Below, in pieces: positions 18,828-27,394 of a DNA stretch of 64,000 nucleotides. Each line of letters begins with the position of its first letter. Position 1 is the first letter of the stretch. This DNA comes from Methylacidiphilum kamchatkense Kam1 (GTDB lineage Bacteria > Verrucomicrobiota > Verrucomicrobiia > Methylacidiphilales > Methylacidiphilaceae). The position numbers and the translations under genes were made by a program. The notes beneath the pieces were generated by a model. That model was not told the DNA's origin. It ran no database searches and saw nothing but the letters and a program-made list of their open reading frames with translations. The DNA is taken from NCBI RefSeq assembly GCF_007475525.1, contig NZ_CP037899.1:434001-498000 (forward strand). Direction: 5' to 3'.

Positions 18828-19968
18828 GGTCTATTTAGATTACAATGCCACTACCCCGCTTTTAGAGGAAGTATATGAGGCGATGCTTCCCTGGCTAAAA
18901 GACAAATTTGGTAATCCTTCAAGCAGTCATCGAGAAGGCAAGGAAGCCAAAGAGACCCTGTTTCATTGCCGAAAGAAAATTGCAGAGTTTCTTGGAACAA
19001 GGACGGAAGAAATCATTTTCACAAGCGGTTGTACAGAAAGCATTGGATTGGCTTTAAGGGGTGTTTTGTTGGGTTCAGCGCACAAAAATAAAATTGTCAT
19101 TTCCGCTGTTGAACATCCGGCCGTTTTCAGTCTTGTGAAGCTCTTAGAAAAAGAAAGTGTCCAGTTTTCTATCCTGCCTGTTGAAAGAGATGGTTCGCTT
19201 AATCTTGAACAACTGGAAAAATCTCTGGATGGCTCTGTTGGGATTCTTAGCCTTCTATGGGCTAATAATGAAACAGGGGTTCTTTTTCCTATTGAACAGA
19301 TCAGCCGAATGGCCAAAGCCAAAGGGATACTTTTTCATGTGGATGGTGCTCAGGTCGTGGGTAAAATAAAGATCCGTCTAGCAGAGCTTGGTATAGATTT
19401 GTTTTCATTTTCTGCCCATAAATGCTATGGGCCGAAGGGCGTTGGAGTGCTTTATGTAAGAAAGGGAGTTTCTCTTACCCCTTTGATTCCTGGACATCAG
19501 GAAAGAAATAGAAGAGGCGGAACGGAAAATGTTGCTGGTATTGTGGGAATGGCGAAAGCCTGTGAACTTGCAGAATCAAAGATAATGCGGGAGAGTGGTC
19601 GGATTCAAAAATTACGTGACTGGATGGAACAAAAAATTGAACAGGAATTACCTGGGATTGTGATAGTGGCAAAAAATAATAATCGAATTTGGAATACATC
19701 TAACATCATTTTTTCAGGAACCGACTCTGAAGAGCTATTGAATTATCTTGACCAGAAGGGGATTGCTGTTTCTACAGGCTCAGCTTGTATGAGCGGCAGC
19801 CAAGAACCTTCGCATGTGCTTTTAGCTATGGGATTTGATCGAAAAGAAGCCTCTTCGGCTTTAAGAATTTCTCTGGGTTTTGAAACGACTCAAGAAGAAA
19901 TTGAAATTTTTCTTCAAGCCCTTTTCTCTTTTTTTAGTGTAGAAGCTTTCAGTAACGCAGCGAAGTGA
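18802..19968 (+). CDS. nifS: Cysteine desulfurase NifS
   Basis: This PLP enzyme mobilises sulfur from cysteine for nitrogenase Fe-S clusters. The 388-residue protein shows YLDYNATTPL at the N-terminus, the PLP lysine Lys207 in FSFSAHKCYGPKG and the catalytic Cys329 in STGSACMSGSQEPSHVL. The active-site loop spacing is that of group I (NifS/IscS-like) enzymes. No nifU, its usual scaffold partner, is found in the window; A-type carriers may receive the clusters. It closes the nifB operon. Confidence 0.95.
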   Translation: MKTVTKRDRVYLDYNATTPLLEEVYEAMLPWLKDKFGNPSSSHREGKEAKETLFHCRKKIAEFLGTRTEEIIFTSGCTESIGLALRGVLLGSAHKNKIVISAVEHPAVFSLVKLLEKESVQFSILPVERDGSLNLEQLEKSLDGSVGILSLLWANNETGVLFPIEQISRMAKAKGILFHVDGAQVVGKIKIRLAELGIDLFSFSAHKCYGPKGVGVLYVRKGVSLTPLIPGHQERNRRGGTENVAGIVGMAKACELAESKIMRESGRIQKLRDWMEQKIEQELPGIVIVAKNNNRIWNTSNIIFSGTDSEELLNYLDQKGIAVSTGSACMSGSQEPSHVLLAMGFDRKEASSALRISLGFETTQEEIEIFLQALFSFFSVEAFSNAAK

Positions 19969-19997
19969 AAAAAGAGCAGCCTTCAATGCCCCTATAA

Positions 19998-20014
19998 ATG
20001 GCATAATAGATGCT
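19998..20014 (+). promoter_or_regulatory. Sigma-54 promoter of nifQ
   Basis: ATGGCATAATAGATGCT has GG-N10-GC spacing. Transcription would begin near 20025, only nine bases before the first nifQ ATG. No perfect TGT-N10-ACA was found just upstream, inside the end of nifS. Confidence 0.65.
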
Positions 20015-20033
20015 CAGTATTTGAAAGAAGTTT

Positions 20034-20602
20034 ATGATGATGGATATATGTCTACAAAATCAACTTTTAAAAAAGAAAGACTGTAATATTCCTTACAATC
20101 TTCTACAACTCTTGAAGAAGAGCGTTGGTTATGTTCTATCGAAATTTGGTTCTGCAAATAGTGATCCATTCATTCCTGGTCTTGGTTTGCCAAAAGAAGA
20201 ACTGTCAAAAATGGCAGTTTTTTTTGAAATGAGTCTGATTGGTTCCAAGGATGGCAACTTAGGGACCTATCTAGAGCTGTACGAAGAACACAAAATGCTT
20301 GTTCAATTGTTTCTTCGTTATCGCAATTATTTTGGGGAGGTATCCCTGTGGATAGCCCACCTTCTTGCAACAGCCTCACTAGGAGACAATCATCTTTGGC
20401 AGGATCTTGGCTTAGAGAGTAGAAAGGAGCTTGGGGCAATCTTAGAAGCTTTTTTTCTTCCTCTTTTCAGCTCCAATAGGGAAGATATGCGCTGGAAGAA
20501 ATTTTTTATAGAAAATTATGCGAAGAAGAGGGAATCTTCGTATGTAAGGCTCCAAATTGTAAAGACTGTTCAGATAGACCGCTTTGTTATGGTCCAGAAT
20601 GA
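20034..20602 (+). pseudogene. nifQ: Molybdenum-handling protein NifQ, frameshifted at a T6 run
   Basis: NifQ carries a Mo-Fe-S cluster and supplies molybdenum to the cofactor scaffold. The frame from 20034 reads LWQDLGLESRKELGAIL and MRWKKFF as expected, then loses the family sequence after TTTTTT near 20502-20507. Adding one T restores WKKFFYRKLCEEEG and the NifQ signature CKAPNCKDCSDRPLC, that is C-X4-C-X2-C-X5-C. The stop then falls at TGA 20600-20602 and the protein has 189 residues. As written the product runs to 20639 and has no cysteine ligands. Because the whole motif survives intact, sequencing error or a very recent mutation is likely. Confidence 0.88.
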
Positions 20603-20635
20603 AAAACAATGCAATCATATAGAAAGGAATAGCTT

Positions 20636-21493
20636 ATGAGTACTGGTTATGTGTTTGAGGATAAGATAGTAGAAGTAGAATGGCTTGCACAAAATTTAAA
20701 TTCTCTTGCTCCGGATATTCGGATTATTGAAAGCAACGAAGACGTGTTGCTTTATGATACGGGACATATTCCTGGTGCCGTACATATTGATTGGCGCAAG
20801 GATTTGCAAGACCCAATTATTCGCGATTATATTTCTGCGGAAAAGTTTGCTGAACTTTGTTCCCGTAATGGCATAACTCCGAATACGATCTGTATATTTT
20901 ATGGGGACAAATCTAACTGGTGGGCTTGTTATGCGCTGTGGGCCTTTGAATTGTTTGGACATAAAAAATCGAAAATCCTTAATGGGGGCCGGGACAAATG
21001 GATTAAGCTTGGTCTTCCACTAACAAAAGAAAAACCTTTTTTTGAAAAGACTCATTATCCAGTCCCCTCTAAAAGAATGGATGAAGACATTCGGATCTTT
21101 TATAATGGTGTGCTCGATTTTTTAAAGGCGAAGGGTCCGCTGATTGATGTACGCAGCCCAGGAGAATACTCTGGAGAGCTTCTTCACATGCCTGAATATC
21201 CACAAGAAGGGGTGCTACGGGGAGGTCACATTCCAGGAGCCAAAAGTGTTCCTTGGAAAACGGCTGTGAAAGAAGACGGCACATTTAAATCCGTTGCTGA
21301 GCTGCGTGAGATTTATGAAAAACAAGCTGGATTAGATCCTGAAAAAGAAACAGTCGTGTATTGTCGCATTGGCGAACGTTCTAGCCATACCTGGTTTGTA
21401 TTGAAGTATTTATTGGGTCATAAAAATGTAAAAAATTATGACGGTTCTTGGACGGAATGGGGGAACAAAGTGGGTGCTCCAATAGAGCGCTGA
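20636..21493 (+). CDS. Thiosulfate sulfurtransferase (tandem rhodanese)
   Basis: The 285-residue protein has two rhodanese domains. The N-terminal one is inactive, with its active-site loop degenerate around [11 protein letters not shown]. The C-terminal one has the catalytic Cys243 in the loop [11 protein letters not shown]. This resembles Azotobacter RhdA-like and SseA-type enzymes that pass sulfane sulfur to acceptors. It lies 33 bases after the restored nifQ stop, with AAAGGAATAGCTT before the ATG, so it shares the nifQ sigma-54 promoter. A role in sulfur supply for Mo-Fe-S or nitrogenase clusters is inferred from that position. Confidence 0.9.
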   Translation: MSTGYVFEDKIVEVEWLAQNLNSLAPDIRIIESNEDVLLYDTGHIPGAVHIDWRKDLQDPIIRDYISAEKFAELCSRNGITPNTICIFYGDKSNWWACYALWAFELFGHKKSKILNGGRDKWIKLGLPLTKEKPFFEKTHYPVPSKRMDEDIRIFYNGVLDFLKAKGPLIDVRSPGEYSGELLHMPEYPQEGVLRGGHIPGAKSVPWKTAVKEDGTFKSVAELREIYEKQAGLDPEKETVVYCRIGERSSHTWFVLKYLLGHKNVKNYDGSWTEWGNKVGAPIER

Positions 21494-21668
21494 GTAAAGA
21501 ATTAGTTCACATTTCTCTTTTTCCATACCGTGAGTTTTGATGCTTGAACTACCTCAAGGCGATGATTTGCCAGTTGGTGAGGAAGGCAGACATCTTTTTG
21601 CAGGCAGTAGAATTGTCATGTCATTTTTAGCAGGCACCTTCTCTGCAAGCCACCGGACCTTTCTCTAT

Positions 21669-23258
21669 TTAGAATTTTTTGATTGCTATCCCGTATTTTT
21701 TCAGAGCATAACCAAGTTGCCTGGGGGTAATGTTTAGCAGGCGTGCTGCTTTAGCTTGTACCCAACCACATTTTTCCATTGCTTGGATGATTTTTTCCTT
21801 AGGATCATCAGATACCAATGGACTGTAAAAAGAAGGTCTATGGGTTTCTTCTTTGTGAAAAGTCTCTTCGGTAGAAGAGACGATGGGGGTGGAGATCACA
21901 TGTAAATCTTTTTTCCATAAAATGGGCGAAGAACATTGGTTTCTACGGCAGGCAACGTCCACTTCTTCAATCCAGTTATTCTTTGAATTGGTTGCGGCTC
22001 TTTCTAGACAATTTTCTAATTCCCTTACATTCCCTGGCCAATGACAATTGATTAAAAGATTAAGGGCTTCAGGAGTAATTTTTAATTTTCTATTCAACTC
22101 CCTCCCAATTTTGTTCAAAATGTGCTCGGCCAACAGGGGGATGTCTTCTTTTCGTTCTCGTAAAGGCGGCAGAAAGATAGAAACGACATTTATCCGAAAA
22201 TAAAGATCGGCTCGAAATTCTCCTTTAAGCACAGCATCTTCAAGATTTTTGTTCGTGGCCGTGATGACCCTAACATCCACTCGAATCGTTTTGTTTCCTC
22301 CTACTCTTTCAAATTCTCTTTCTTGGAGAACCCGTAGCAGCTTCACTTGAACTGCCGGTGATATATCCCCTATTTCGTCCAGGAATAAGGTGCCACCATG
22401 GGCCAGTTCGAACCGACCTTTTCTTTCGAAAAGGGCGCCGGTAAAAGCTCCTTTTTCATGACCGAAAAGTTCTGATTCAAGCAGGGTTTCTGGCAGAGCA
22501 GAACAGTTTACTTTAATGAAAGGCCCCTCTTTTCTAGGACTGAGATAATGAATTGTTCGGGCAATCACCTCTTTTCCTGTGCCGCTTTCTCCACGAAGTA
22601 AAACAGTAGAACGAGAGGGAGCTACATGATAGACAAGATCTAGCACGGCTTGCATCTGCTTGCTCTGTCCTATCACTCCATTGGCATTTCTTGTCTTCAA
22701 TGAGTCGGGTTTATAACGATAAAAACTAGCTTCTGACTTCTCTTGAGTCTCTTGAGACAAAGAGCCGCCCATGCAGAGTTTTATTTTTTGACCAAAAAGA
22801 TTAGCAGCTAAACTAAGAACTTGAGTAGTTTCTGATAGGGAGTCAAGCGCTGATTCCCTTTTTCTTTCACAAACCAAAACGCCTAAACATTCTCTTTCGG
22901 ATCGGATTGGGATGCAAAAAAGAGAAAGAGGGTTTTCTGAGCACTCATTGGGCTTGATTTCCTCGTTGGAGTAAAGCTCTGCATAGAGATCAGGAATGAC
23001 GACAGGAAACCCATTTTTAAAGATCTGTTCAATAAAGGATTGGTAAAAAGAAATATGCTCCTGGGGATCGAATATTCCGTAAGAGGCTAAAAGCTTAGGA
23101 TTTTGACCTTCTTTGATAAATATGACCGTTCTTAGCAATTTTAGATGTAAACTTAAAATTTTTAAAGATTCTCTTAATAACTTTATTAATTGAAAATGTG
23201 AAGAAGCTAGTATTTTGCTGACTTCATAGATGGCAACCAATTCACCATTTTTTTTCAT
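21669..23258 (-). CDS. nifA: Nitrogenase transcriptional activator NifA (oxygen-sensitive type)
   Basis: The 529-residue sigma-54 activator has a GAF-like domain (about 1-160) and an AAA+ domain with Walker A GESGTGKE (223-230), the sigma-54 loop GAFTGA (270-275) and Walker B FLDEIGD (292-298). A Fis-type helix-turn-helix, [20 protein letters not shown], lies at the C-terminus. Between these, Cys405, Cys417, Cys437 and Cys442 form C-X11-C-X19-C-X4-C. This is the motif of rhizobial and Herbaspirillum NifA proteins, which sense oxygen or redox directly and need no NifL. No nifL is present. It is divergent from the hesB/erpA pair. No sigma-54 site was found before it. Confidence 0.96.
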   Translation of the reverse strand: MKKNGELVAIYEVSKILASSHFQLIKLLRESLKILSLHLKLLRTVIFIKEGQNPKLLASYGIFDPQEHISFYQSFIEQIFKNGFPVVIPDLYAELYSNEEIKPNECSENPLSLFCIPIRSERECLGVLVCERKRESALDSLSETTQVLSLAANLFGQKIKLCMGGSLSQETQEKSEASFYRYKPDSLKTRNANGVIGQSKQMQAVLDLVYHVAPSRSTVLLRGESGTGKEVIARTIHYLSPRKEGPFIKVNCSALPETLLESELFGHEKGAFTGALFERKGRFELAHGGTLFLDEIGDISPAVQVKLLRVLQEREFERVGGNKTIRVDVRVITATNKNLEDAVLKGEFRADLYFRINVVSIFLPPLRERKEDIPLLAEHILNKIGRELNRKLKITPEALNLLINCHWPGNVRELENCLERAATNSKNNWIEEVDVACRRNQCSSPILWKKDLHVISTPIVSSTEETFHKEETHRPSFYSPLVSDDPKEKIIQAMEKCGWVQAKAARLLNITPRQLGYALKKYGIAIKKF

Positions 23259-23383
23259 GATTCTTGAATTCGATTAGGGAGCTTTCTTTTTTTAAAGCAA
23301 AGGCTGTGCCATATAAATTGTCATAATTACTCAACCAAGGATACTCAATTTTTAGAAACGCAAGTTCATTCGAATGGGCACCT

Positions 23384-23400
23384 TTGGCATGGTTCATGCT
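23384..23400 (+). promoter_or_regulatory. Sigma-54 promoter of the A-type carrier pair
   Basis: TTGGCATGGTTCATGCT with GG at 23386-23387 and GC at 23398-23399 fits the -24/-12 spacing. The predicted start, near 23411, leaves a 13-base leader holding AAGGAG. No perfect TGT-N10-ACA was found in the nifA intergenic region. Confidence 0.7.
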
Positions 23401-23423
23401 CAAAAAAAGAAAAAGGAGAACAT

Positions 23424-23825
23424 ATGAAAGGAACTTCGGAAAAAAGTGCCCAGGACCTTTTGGACAATGCATCTGAAAACCAAAGTCAGAAAATTGAACT
23501 GACAGAAGCAGCCGTACAAAAAATAAAATCCTTAATTGAGGAAGAGCAGGACAAAGAACTCAAGCTAAGAATTTTTATTACTGGAGGTGGCTGCTCAGGC
23601 TATCAATATAATTTTGCCTTTGATCGAGAGATCGAAGAAGGAGACATCCTTTATGAAATGGGAGGGGTTTCTCTTGTCATCGATCCACAGAGTCACCTTT
23701 ACTTGAGAGGGGCACAAATTGATTATGAGGAAAATCTCGAGGGAGCCCGTTTTGTCATACATAATCCAAATGCGGGATCTACCTGCAGCTGCGGATCTTC
23801 ATTTTCAGCAAATTGTACTCCATAA
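23424..23825 (+). CDS. A-type Fe-S carrier (ErpA/HesB family), copy 2
   Basis: This 133-residue carrier has Cys57 in [11 protein letters not shown] and Cys121/Cys123 in STCSCGSSF, the three conserved cysteines of the family. A 24-residue N-terminal extension, rich in serine, asparagine and glutamine, precedes the fold. It is expected to bind and deliver Fe-S clusters. A nif-type sigma-54 promoter places it in the NifA regulon. The next A-type gene starts 29 bases after its stop. Confidence 0.92.
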   Translation: MKGTSEKSAQDLLDNASENQSQKIELTEAAVQKIKSLIEEEQDKELKLRIFITGGGCSGYQYNFAFDREIEEGDILYEMGGVSLVIDPQSHLYLRGAQIDYEENLEGARFVIHNPNAGSTCSCGSSFSANCTP

Positions 23826-23854
23826 GTTCAAACAAAAAAAGGGAGGTGATTGAC

Positions 23855-24184
23855 ATGGCTATTTCCATAACCCAAAGAGCCCAGGAGAAGCTTGCGAAGG
23901 CGTTGTTAGGGAAAAAAGATATTGTCGCCTTAAGACTGGCAGTGGTGCGTTCGGGCTGTGCTGGTTTTTCCTATCAAATGGATTATGTTCGACAGGTTGA
24001 ATCTGACGATACCGTGTGGGATTTTCCTGGGGGAAAACTAGTGGTGGATAAGGAATCTTTCCAACTGCTCGATGGTCTTGTGCTTGATTATATTAAGGAT
24101 CCTTTTAAAGAAAGGTTCGTTTTTAATAATCCGAAGGCGACAGGAAGTTGTGGCTGTGGAGAAAGTTTTAGTGTGGCGAAGTGA
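23855..24184 (+). CDS. A-type Fe-S carrier (HesB family), copy 3
   Basis: The start at ATG 23855 is chosen because GGGAGGTGA lies five bases upstream; an earlier in-frame ATG at 23813 would overlap the previous gene and lacks a ribosome site. The 109-residue product has VRSGCAGFSYQMDYV and the C-terminal GSCGCGESF with all three cysteines. Two adjacent, non-identical A-type genes under one sigma-54 promoter suggest a heteromeric or sequential carrier function, which is inference. Confidence 0.92.
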   Translation: MAISITQRAQEKLAKALLGKKDIVALRLAVVRSGCAGFSYQMDYVRQVESDDTVWDFPGGKLVVDKESFQLLDGLVLDYIKDPFKERFVFNNPKATGSCGCGESFSVAK

Positions 24185-24201
24185 GATGGGGAAAACAAAA
24201 T

Positions 24202-24217
24202 TGTTTGTTTTTCGACA
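24202..24217 (+). promoter_or_regulatory. NifA upstream activating site of nifT
   Basis: Perfect TGT-N10-ACA, about 112 bases upstream of the nifT -24 element, in an intergenic stretch that otherwise holds no gene. Confidence 0.65.
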
Positions 24218-24326
24218 ATCGCACTTTCATAACTAAAAGAGACTGAGTCAAGCTTAAGGATGTGGTTTGAGTATAGGGGGTTGTTTCTTAATGGAGAAAG
24301 GGAAAAGTTTTTCTCTTTAGCTTAAG

Positions 24327-24343
24327 TTGGCATCTTCCTTGCT
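24327..24343 (+). promoter_or_regulatory. Sigma-54 promoter of nifT
   Basis: GTTGGCATCTTCCTTGCTA contains GG at 24329-24330 and GC at 24341-24342 with ten bases between. Transcription is predicted from about 24354, 19 bases before the nifT ATG. The three genes after nifT follow in the same direction with short gaps and probably share it. Confidence 0.8.
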
Positions 24344-24372
24344 ATCAAATAACTAAGAGAAATCTACTATCG

Positions 24373-24582
24373 ATGAAAATAATGCTTAGAAAGAAGGAAG
24401 CTGGGGAAATAACAATTTATATCGCAAAAAAAGATTTGGAGGAACCGATCATCAGCTCTGACAAAAAAGAATTGTTTGGAGGCATTGTTACTCTTGCCAA
24501 TGGGATGAAATTTCTGCTGCCTGAAATGCCTCCAGATACAAAATTGCCTATAACACTGGAAGCGCGCAAAATTGAAGGCTAA
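24373..24582 (+). CDS. nifT: Nitrogen fixation protein NifT (FixU)
   Basis: The 69-residue product begins MKIMLRKKEAGEITIYIAKK and continues with ELFGGIVTLANGMKFLLPEM, the signature of NifT/FixU. Loss of nifT has little effect in the organisms tested, and its role remains unclear. Usually nifT sits after nifK; here it heads a separate unit with a DegT-like gene, a small protein and a SIR2-like gene. Confidence 0.93.
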   Translation: MKIMLRKKEAGEITIYIAKKDLEEPIISSDKKELFGGIVTLANGMKFLLPEMPPDTKLPITLEARKIEG

Positions 24583-24615
24583 AAATTGGGCTTTCTATTT
24601 CTTGAGAAAAAAATA

Positions 24616-25764
24616 ATGAGGGCAAAATCGATAAAGTTTTCCGATCCTGATATGACCAATCAAGAGCTGGAGGTGTTGTATCGAATCCTTAGCTCAAATG
24701 AGCTTAGCGAAGGATCCGAAATAGAATCATTTGAAAGAAGTTTTGCCCAGTATGTTAGAAGAAAATTCGGGGTCAGTTTTTGCAGTTCTAAAGTTGCTTT
24801 TTTCCTTTGTTTGAAGGCTCTTGGCTTAAAGAAAGGGAGTGAAGTTATTCTTTCAGCTGCTTCATGGCGGGACCTTGGTCAGGTCCTGCTTTGGGCAGAG
24901 CTTACCCCGAAGTATGTGGACATCGATTATTGGTCAATGGCAATTGATCCAGCAAAAATAGTAAAAGCTCTGAGCCCAAAGACCAAAGCACTCGTTGGGT
25001 TGAACCCTAACGGCCATCCTGCCAATTGGCCTGAACTAGAAAAAATAGCAAAAGAAAATTCTCTCTATCTGATAGAGGATGCGACTGAATCGATTGGATC
25101 GGCTTATCAAGGGAAAGTTGTTGGTTCCTTTGGGATACTATCGATTTTCGATTTTTCACAACCTTCAGCTCTTGTGACAGGCAGGGGAGCCATGGTGGTG
25201 ACAGATTCAGAGGAGCTAGCTTTTCACCTTAGAATGATGAGAGAGAGAACGGCGGAGGAAAGAAAATCAGTTGTCAAATCAAGACTACCTTCTTTAGGTT
25301 GTTCGATGAGTAATCTAGAGGCAGCTTTGGGATTAGCTCAATTGAAAAGAATCGATAGTATTTTACAAAAAAGAAAGGATGTAGAAGCATTTTACACACA
25401 GCTCCTCTGTGGCTTTGAGGGAATAAAAGATCCCTATGTTTCACCAGAAGCTACGGAGGTCCATTGGTTTTCTTATGTTGTGCATTTGGGTACAAGGTTT
25501 TCCCGATCAAGCAGAGATGCTATTATTGAGGATCTAAAACGGGAGAATATAGAGGCTTTTCCCTATTGTTATCCTTTACATATCTCTAGTTGGGCAATGG
25601 AAAGTGGAGTACATAAGGGGATGTTGCCGATGACCGAACGAGTAGCCGATAGAACCATCGCTTTGCCTTTCCATGGACTGCTAGATTTTGAACAAGTTGC
25701 TTGTATCGTCAAGACCCTTAAGGATGCGTCCCTGAATGTAGGGGCAGGAGCGGCTATTTATTGA
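24616..25764 (+). CDS. DegT/DnrJ/EryC1/StrS-like protein lacking the PLP lysine
   Basis: The 382-residue product has the fold-type I layout of DegT-family sugar aminotransferases, including the PLP-contacting Asp155 in YLIEDATESIGS. The stretch that should carry the Schiff-base lysine (SF...K.....GEGG) reads FDFSQPSALVTGRGA, with Ser184 at the lysine position. The phosphate-binding SGT motif is also changed, to SSK. It is therefore unlikely to be a normal aminotransferase and may be a non-catalytic or repurposed member. The ATG at 24616 is preferred; a TTG at 24586 would add ten residues. It probably shares the nifT sigma-54 promoter. Confidence 0.8.
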   Translation: MRAKSIKFSDPDMTNQELEVLYRILSSNELSEGSEIESFERSFAQYVRRKFGVSFCSSKVAFFLCLKALGLKKGSEVILSAASWRDLGQVLLWAELTPKYVDIDYWSMAIDPAKIVKALSPKTKALVGLNPNGHPANWPELEKIAKENSLYLIEDATESIGSAYQGKVVGSFGILSIFDFSQPSALVTGRGAMVVTDSEELAFHLRMMRERTAEERKSVVKSRLPSLGCSMSNLEAALGLAQLKRIDSILQKRKDVEAFYTQLLCGFEGIKDPYVSPEATEVHWFSYVVHLGTRFSRSSRDAIIEDLKRENIEAFPYCYPLHISSWAMESGVHKGMLPMTERVADRTIALPFHGLLDFEQVACIVKTLKDASLNVGAGAAIY

Positions 25765-25777
25765 AAAGAGAGCTACT

Positions 25778-26002
25778 ATGGATGAACGACCTATTATAGT
25801 TCATGTGCGATTTGGGCCTGATGGTGGAGTAAGGGAGATTTCTGAAAGACCATTCAATGTATCTGCACAAGACTGGTTTTACTTTCTTTGGGGAAAAGCT
25901 GGGGATAAATTCCAAGCTTTGTCCGGTGGGAGAGGTATTTTTAGGCTTTCGAAGGAATATTTAGAAGAGCTGAAAAAAGAAAAAGAAACCGATGGAAAAT
26001 GA
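25778..26002 (+). CDS. Small nif-accessory protein of unknown function
   Basis: The 74-residue product starts MDERPIIVHVRFGPDGGV and has a beta-rich N-terminal half, an aromatic patch (QDWFYFLWGKAGDKF) and a charged helical C-terminus. I do not recognise the family. It lies 13 bases after the DegT-like gene and overlaps the SIR2-like gene by 11 bases, so the three are almost certainly co-translated and may form a complex. Confidence 0.75.
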   Translation: MDERPIIVHVRFGPDGGVREISERPFNVSAQDWFYFLWGKAGDKFQALSGGRGIFRLSKEYLEELKKEKETDGK

Positions 26003-26864
26003 AACGAACAAAATTGAAAGGGATCTGGAAGAGATTGTAGCGTTTATTGCATTGGGAAAAGTCATTCCCTTCCTTGGCCCGGGTATTTTAGGATTTAGCA
26101 AAAACGCAGAATCTGTCCCTCAGAGTCCTGAAATGCTAGCTGACAGACTAGCTGGATTGGTTGCGGTCCCTTCCAGAATAAGAAAAAACCTTTGGAGTGC
26201 CAGCCAGTACATTGAAAATTATAGGCATAGAAAAACATTAAAAGCTCTTTTAAGCCAGATATTTGATGTTGATTTGGAACCAAACGATCTGCAACGGTGG
26301 TTGGCTCGAATCCCCCAACTTCCCCTGGTGGTGGATGTTTGGTATGATGCTTCTTTTAGCGTTGCTTTGAAAGAAGAAAAACAATCTTGGGGACAGATTC
26401 AAGGAGTAAGTCAGGCAGAATACCCTGGGAACTGGGTAAAAGCCTACGATTGGAAAGATAGGGAGGTTGGAATGGATGCAGCCTTAGCATGGCAAACCGT
26501 CCTCTATAAACCACTAGGCTCAGTAAAACCTCAAAAAAATTTCATAATATCTGATTCAGACTATGTTGAAGTCTTGACAGAAATAGACATCCAGACTCCT
26601 ATTCCCGATCTGATAAAGGAATTAAGAAAAGACAGGCATTTTCTTTTTTTAGGTTGCCGCTTCCAAAGCCAAATCGAAAGGACATGGGCCAGGCAGATCA
26701 TTAAAAGATCTTCTGCTGTCCACTGGGCGGTTCTTACTAGTCCCCTAACAAAAAACGAAACGCGGTTTCTTATCGAACAAAACATAAAACAGCTAGATCT
26801 GCCATTGGATGTTTTTGCTCGTAAACTTTTTGCTTACCCCTCTTTAGCTTTGCCTTTGTCGTAA
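25992..26864 (+). CDS. SIR2-like domain protein with degenerate active site
   Basis: The 290-residue protein follows the SIR2-like layout seen in many bacterial NAD-binding proteins: a nucleotide loop PFLGPGIL (26-33), a strand LVVDVWYDASF where active members have TTNYD, YKPLGS (172-177) where they have a His-Gly pair, SDSDYVEVL (187-195) and FLFLGCRF (217-224). The catalytic Asn and His positions therefore appear replaced, so NAD hydrolysis or deacylation seems unlikely, although nucleotide binding could persist. It is the last gene of the nifT unit. Family assignment rests on these motifs alone. Confidence 0.65.
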   Translation: MENETNKIERDLEEIVAFIALGKVIPFLGPGILGFSKNAESVPQSPEMLADRLAGLVAVPSRIRKNLWSASQYIENYRHRKTLKALLSQIFDVDLEPNDLQRWLARIPQLPLVVDVWYDASFSVALKEEKQSWGQIQGVSQAEYPGNWVKAYDWKDREVGMDAALAWQTVLYKPLGSVKPQKNFIISDSDYVEVLTEIDIQTPIPDLIKELRKDRHFLFLGCRFQSQIERTWARQIIKRSSAVHWAVLTSPLTKNETRFLIEQNIKQLDLPLDVFARKLFAYPSLALPLS

Positions 26865-26893
26865 TGGGGTATAGATCCAGGCCTAGGCTAAAA

Positions 26894-26909
26894 TGTAAGA
26901 AAATTAACA
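26894..26909 (+). promoter_or_regulatory. NifA upstream activating site of nifW
   Basis: Perfect TGT-N10-ACA, about 65 bases upstream of the nifW -24 element, just after the SIR2-like gene. The distance is shorter than for nifB or nifT but within the range used by NifA with DNA bending. Confidence 0.6.
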
Positions 26910-26971
26910 GAAATGAAAGGTCTTGTTTCGCATGCCAATTTTCTCCCAGAGAGACATTCAGAAAGAAACTC

Positions 26972-26988
26972 TTGGCATGATAACTGCT
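26972..26988 (+). promoter_or_regulatory. Sigma-54 promoter of nifW-fixABCX
   Basis: TTGGCATGATAACTGCT has GG at 26974-26975 and GC at 26986-26987. Transcription would begin near 26999, 18 bases before the nifW ATG. Confidence 0.8.
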
Positions 26989-27016
26989 AGAAAACTCAGA
27001 AAGAACAGGAAGTGCA

Positions 27017-27382
27017 ATGGCTGAAGCTATTTTGAAACAGATGGAAAAACTCGAGGCAGCCGAAGATTTCTTTAAATTGTTTGAAGTCCCCTATGATCTA
27101 AGAGTGCTTAGGGTCTATAGGCTCCATATCCTTCAAAGATTTCATGATTATATCGCTGCGGCCTCTTTAGATATCTCTTCGAAAACGGATGAGGAGATTA
27201 AGCAGTCTTATGCTGAACTCCTTGCTAGGGCCTACGAAGATTTTGTCCATTCTAATGCTCAGAATGAAAAGGTTTTTAAAGTATTTAAAGAGCAGGGGAA
27301 GCATCTGCCACAGAAAGCCATTCAATTCGTATCCATTGATACATTGGTTGGGAAGGAGAAACTCAAAAGGAAAACACAATAA
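27017..27382 (+). CDS. nifW: Nitrogenase-stabilizing protein NifW
   Basis: NifW associates with the MoFe protein and protects or matures it. The 121-residue sequence has the family core AAEDFFKLFEVPYDLRVLRVYR followed by LHILQRFHDYI and the C-terminal KVFKVFKEQGK. An AGGAAG site precedes the ATG. It is the first gene of the unit with fixABCX, 12 bases before fixA. Confidence 0.92.
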   Translation: MAEAILKQMEKLEAAEDFFKLFEVPYDLRVLRVYRLHILQRFHDYIAAASLDISSKTDEEIKQSYAELLARAYEDFVHSNAQNEKVFKVFKEQGKHLPQKAIQFVSIDTLVGKEKLKRKTQ

Positions 27383-27394
27383 AGAAATGTTTTT

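Noticed and set aside
23242..23472. 76-codon minus-strand frame overlapping the nifA start
   Set aside because: It overlaps nifA and the sigma-54 promoter of the carrier gene and has no supporting motif.
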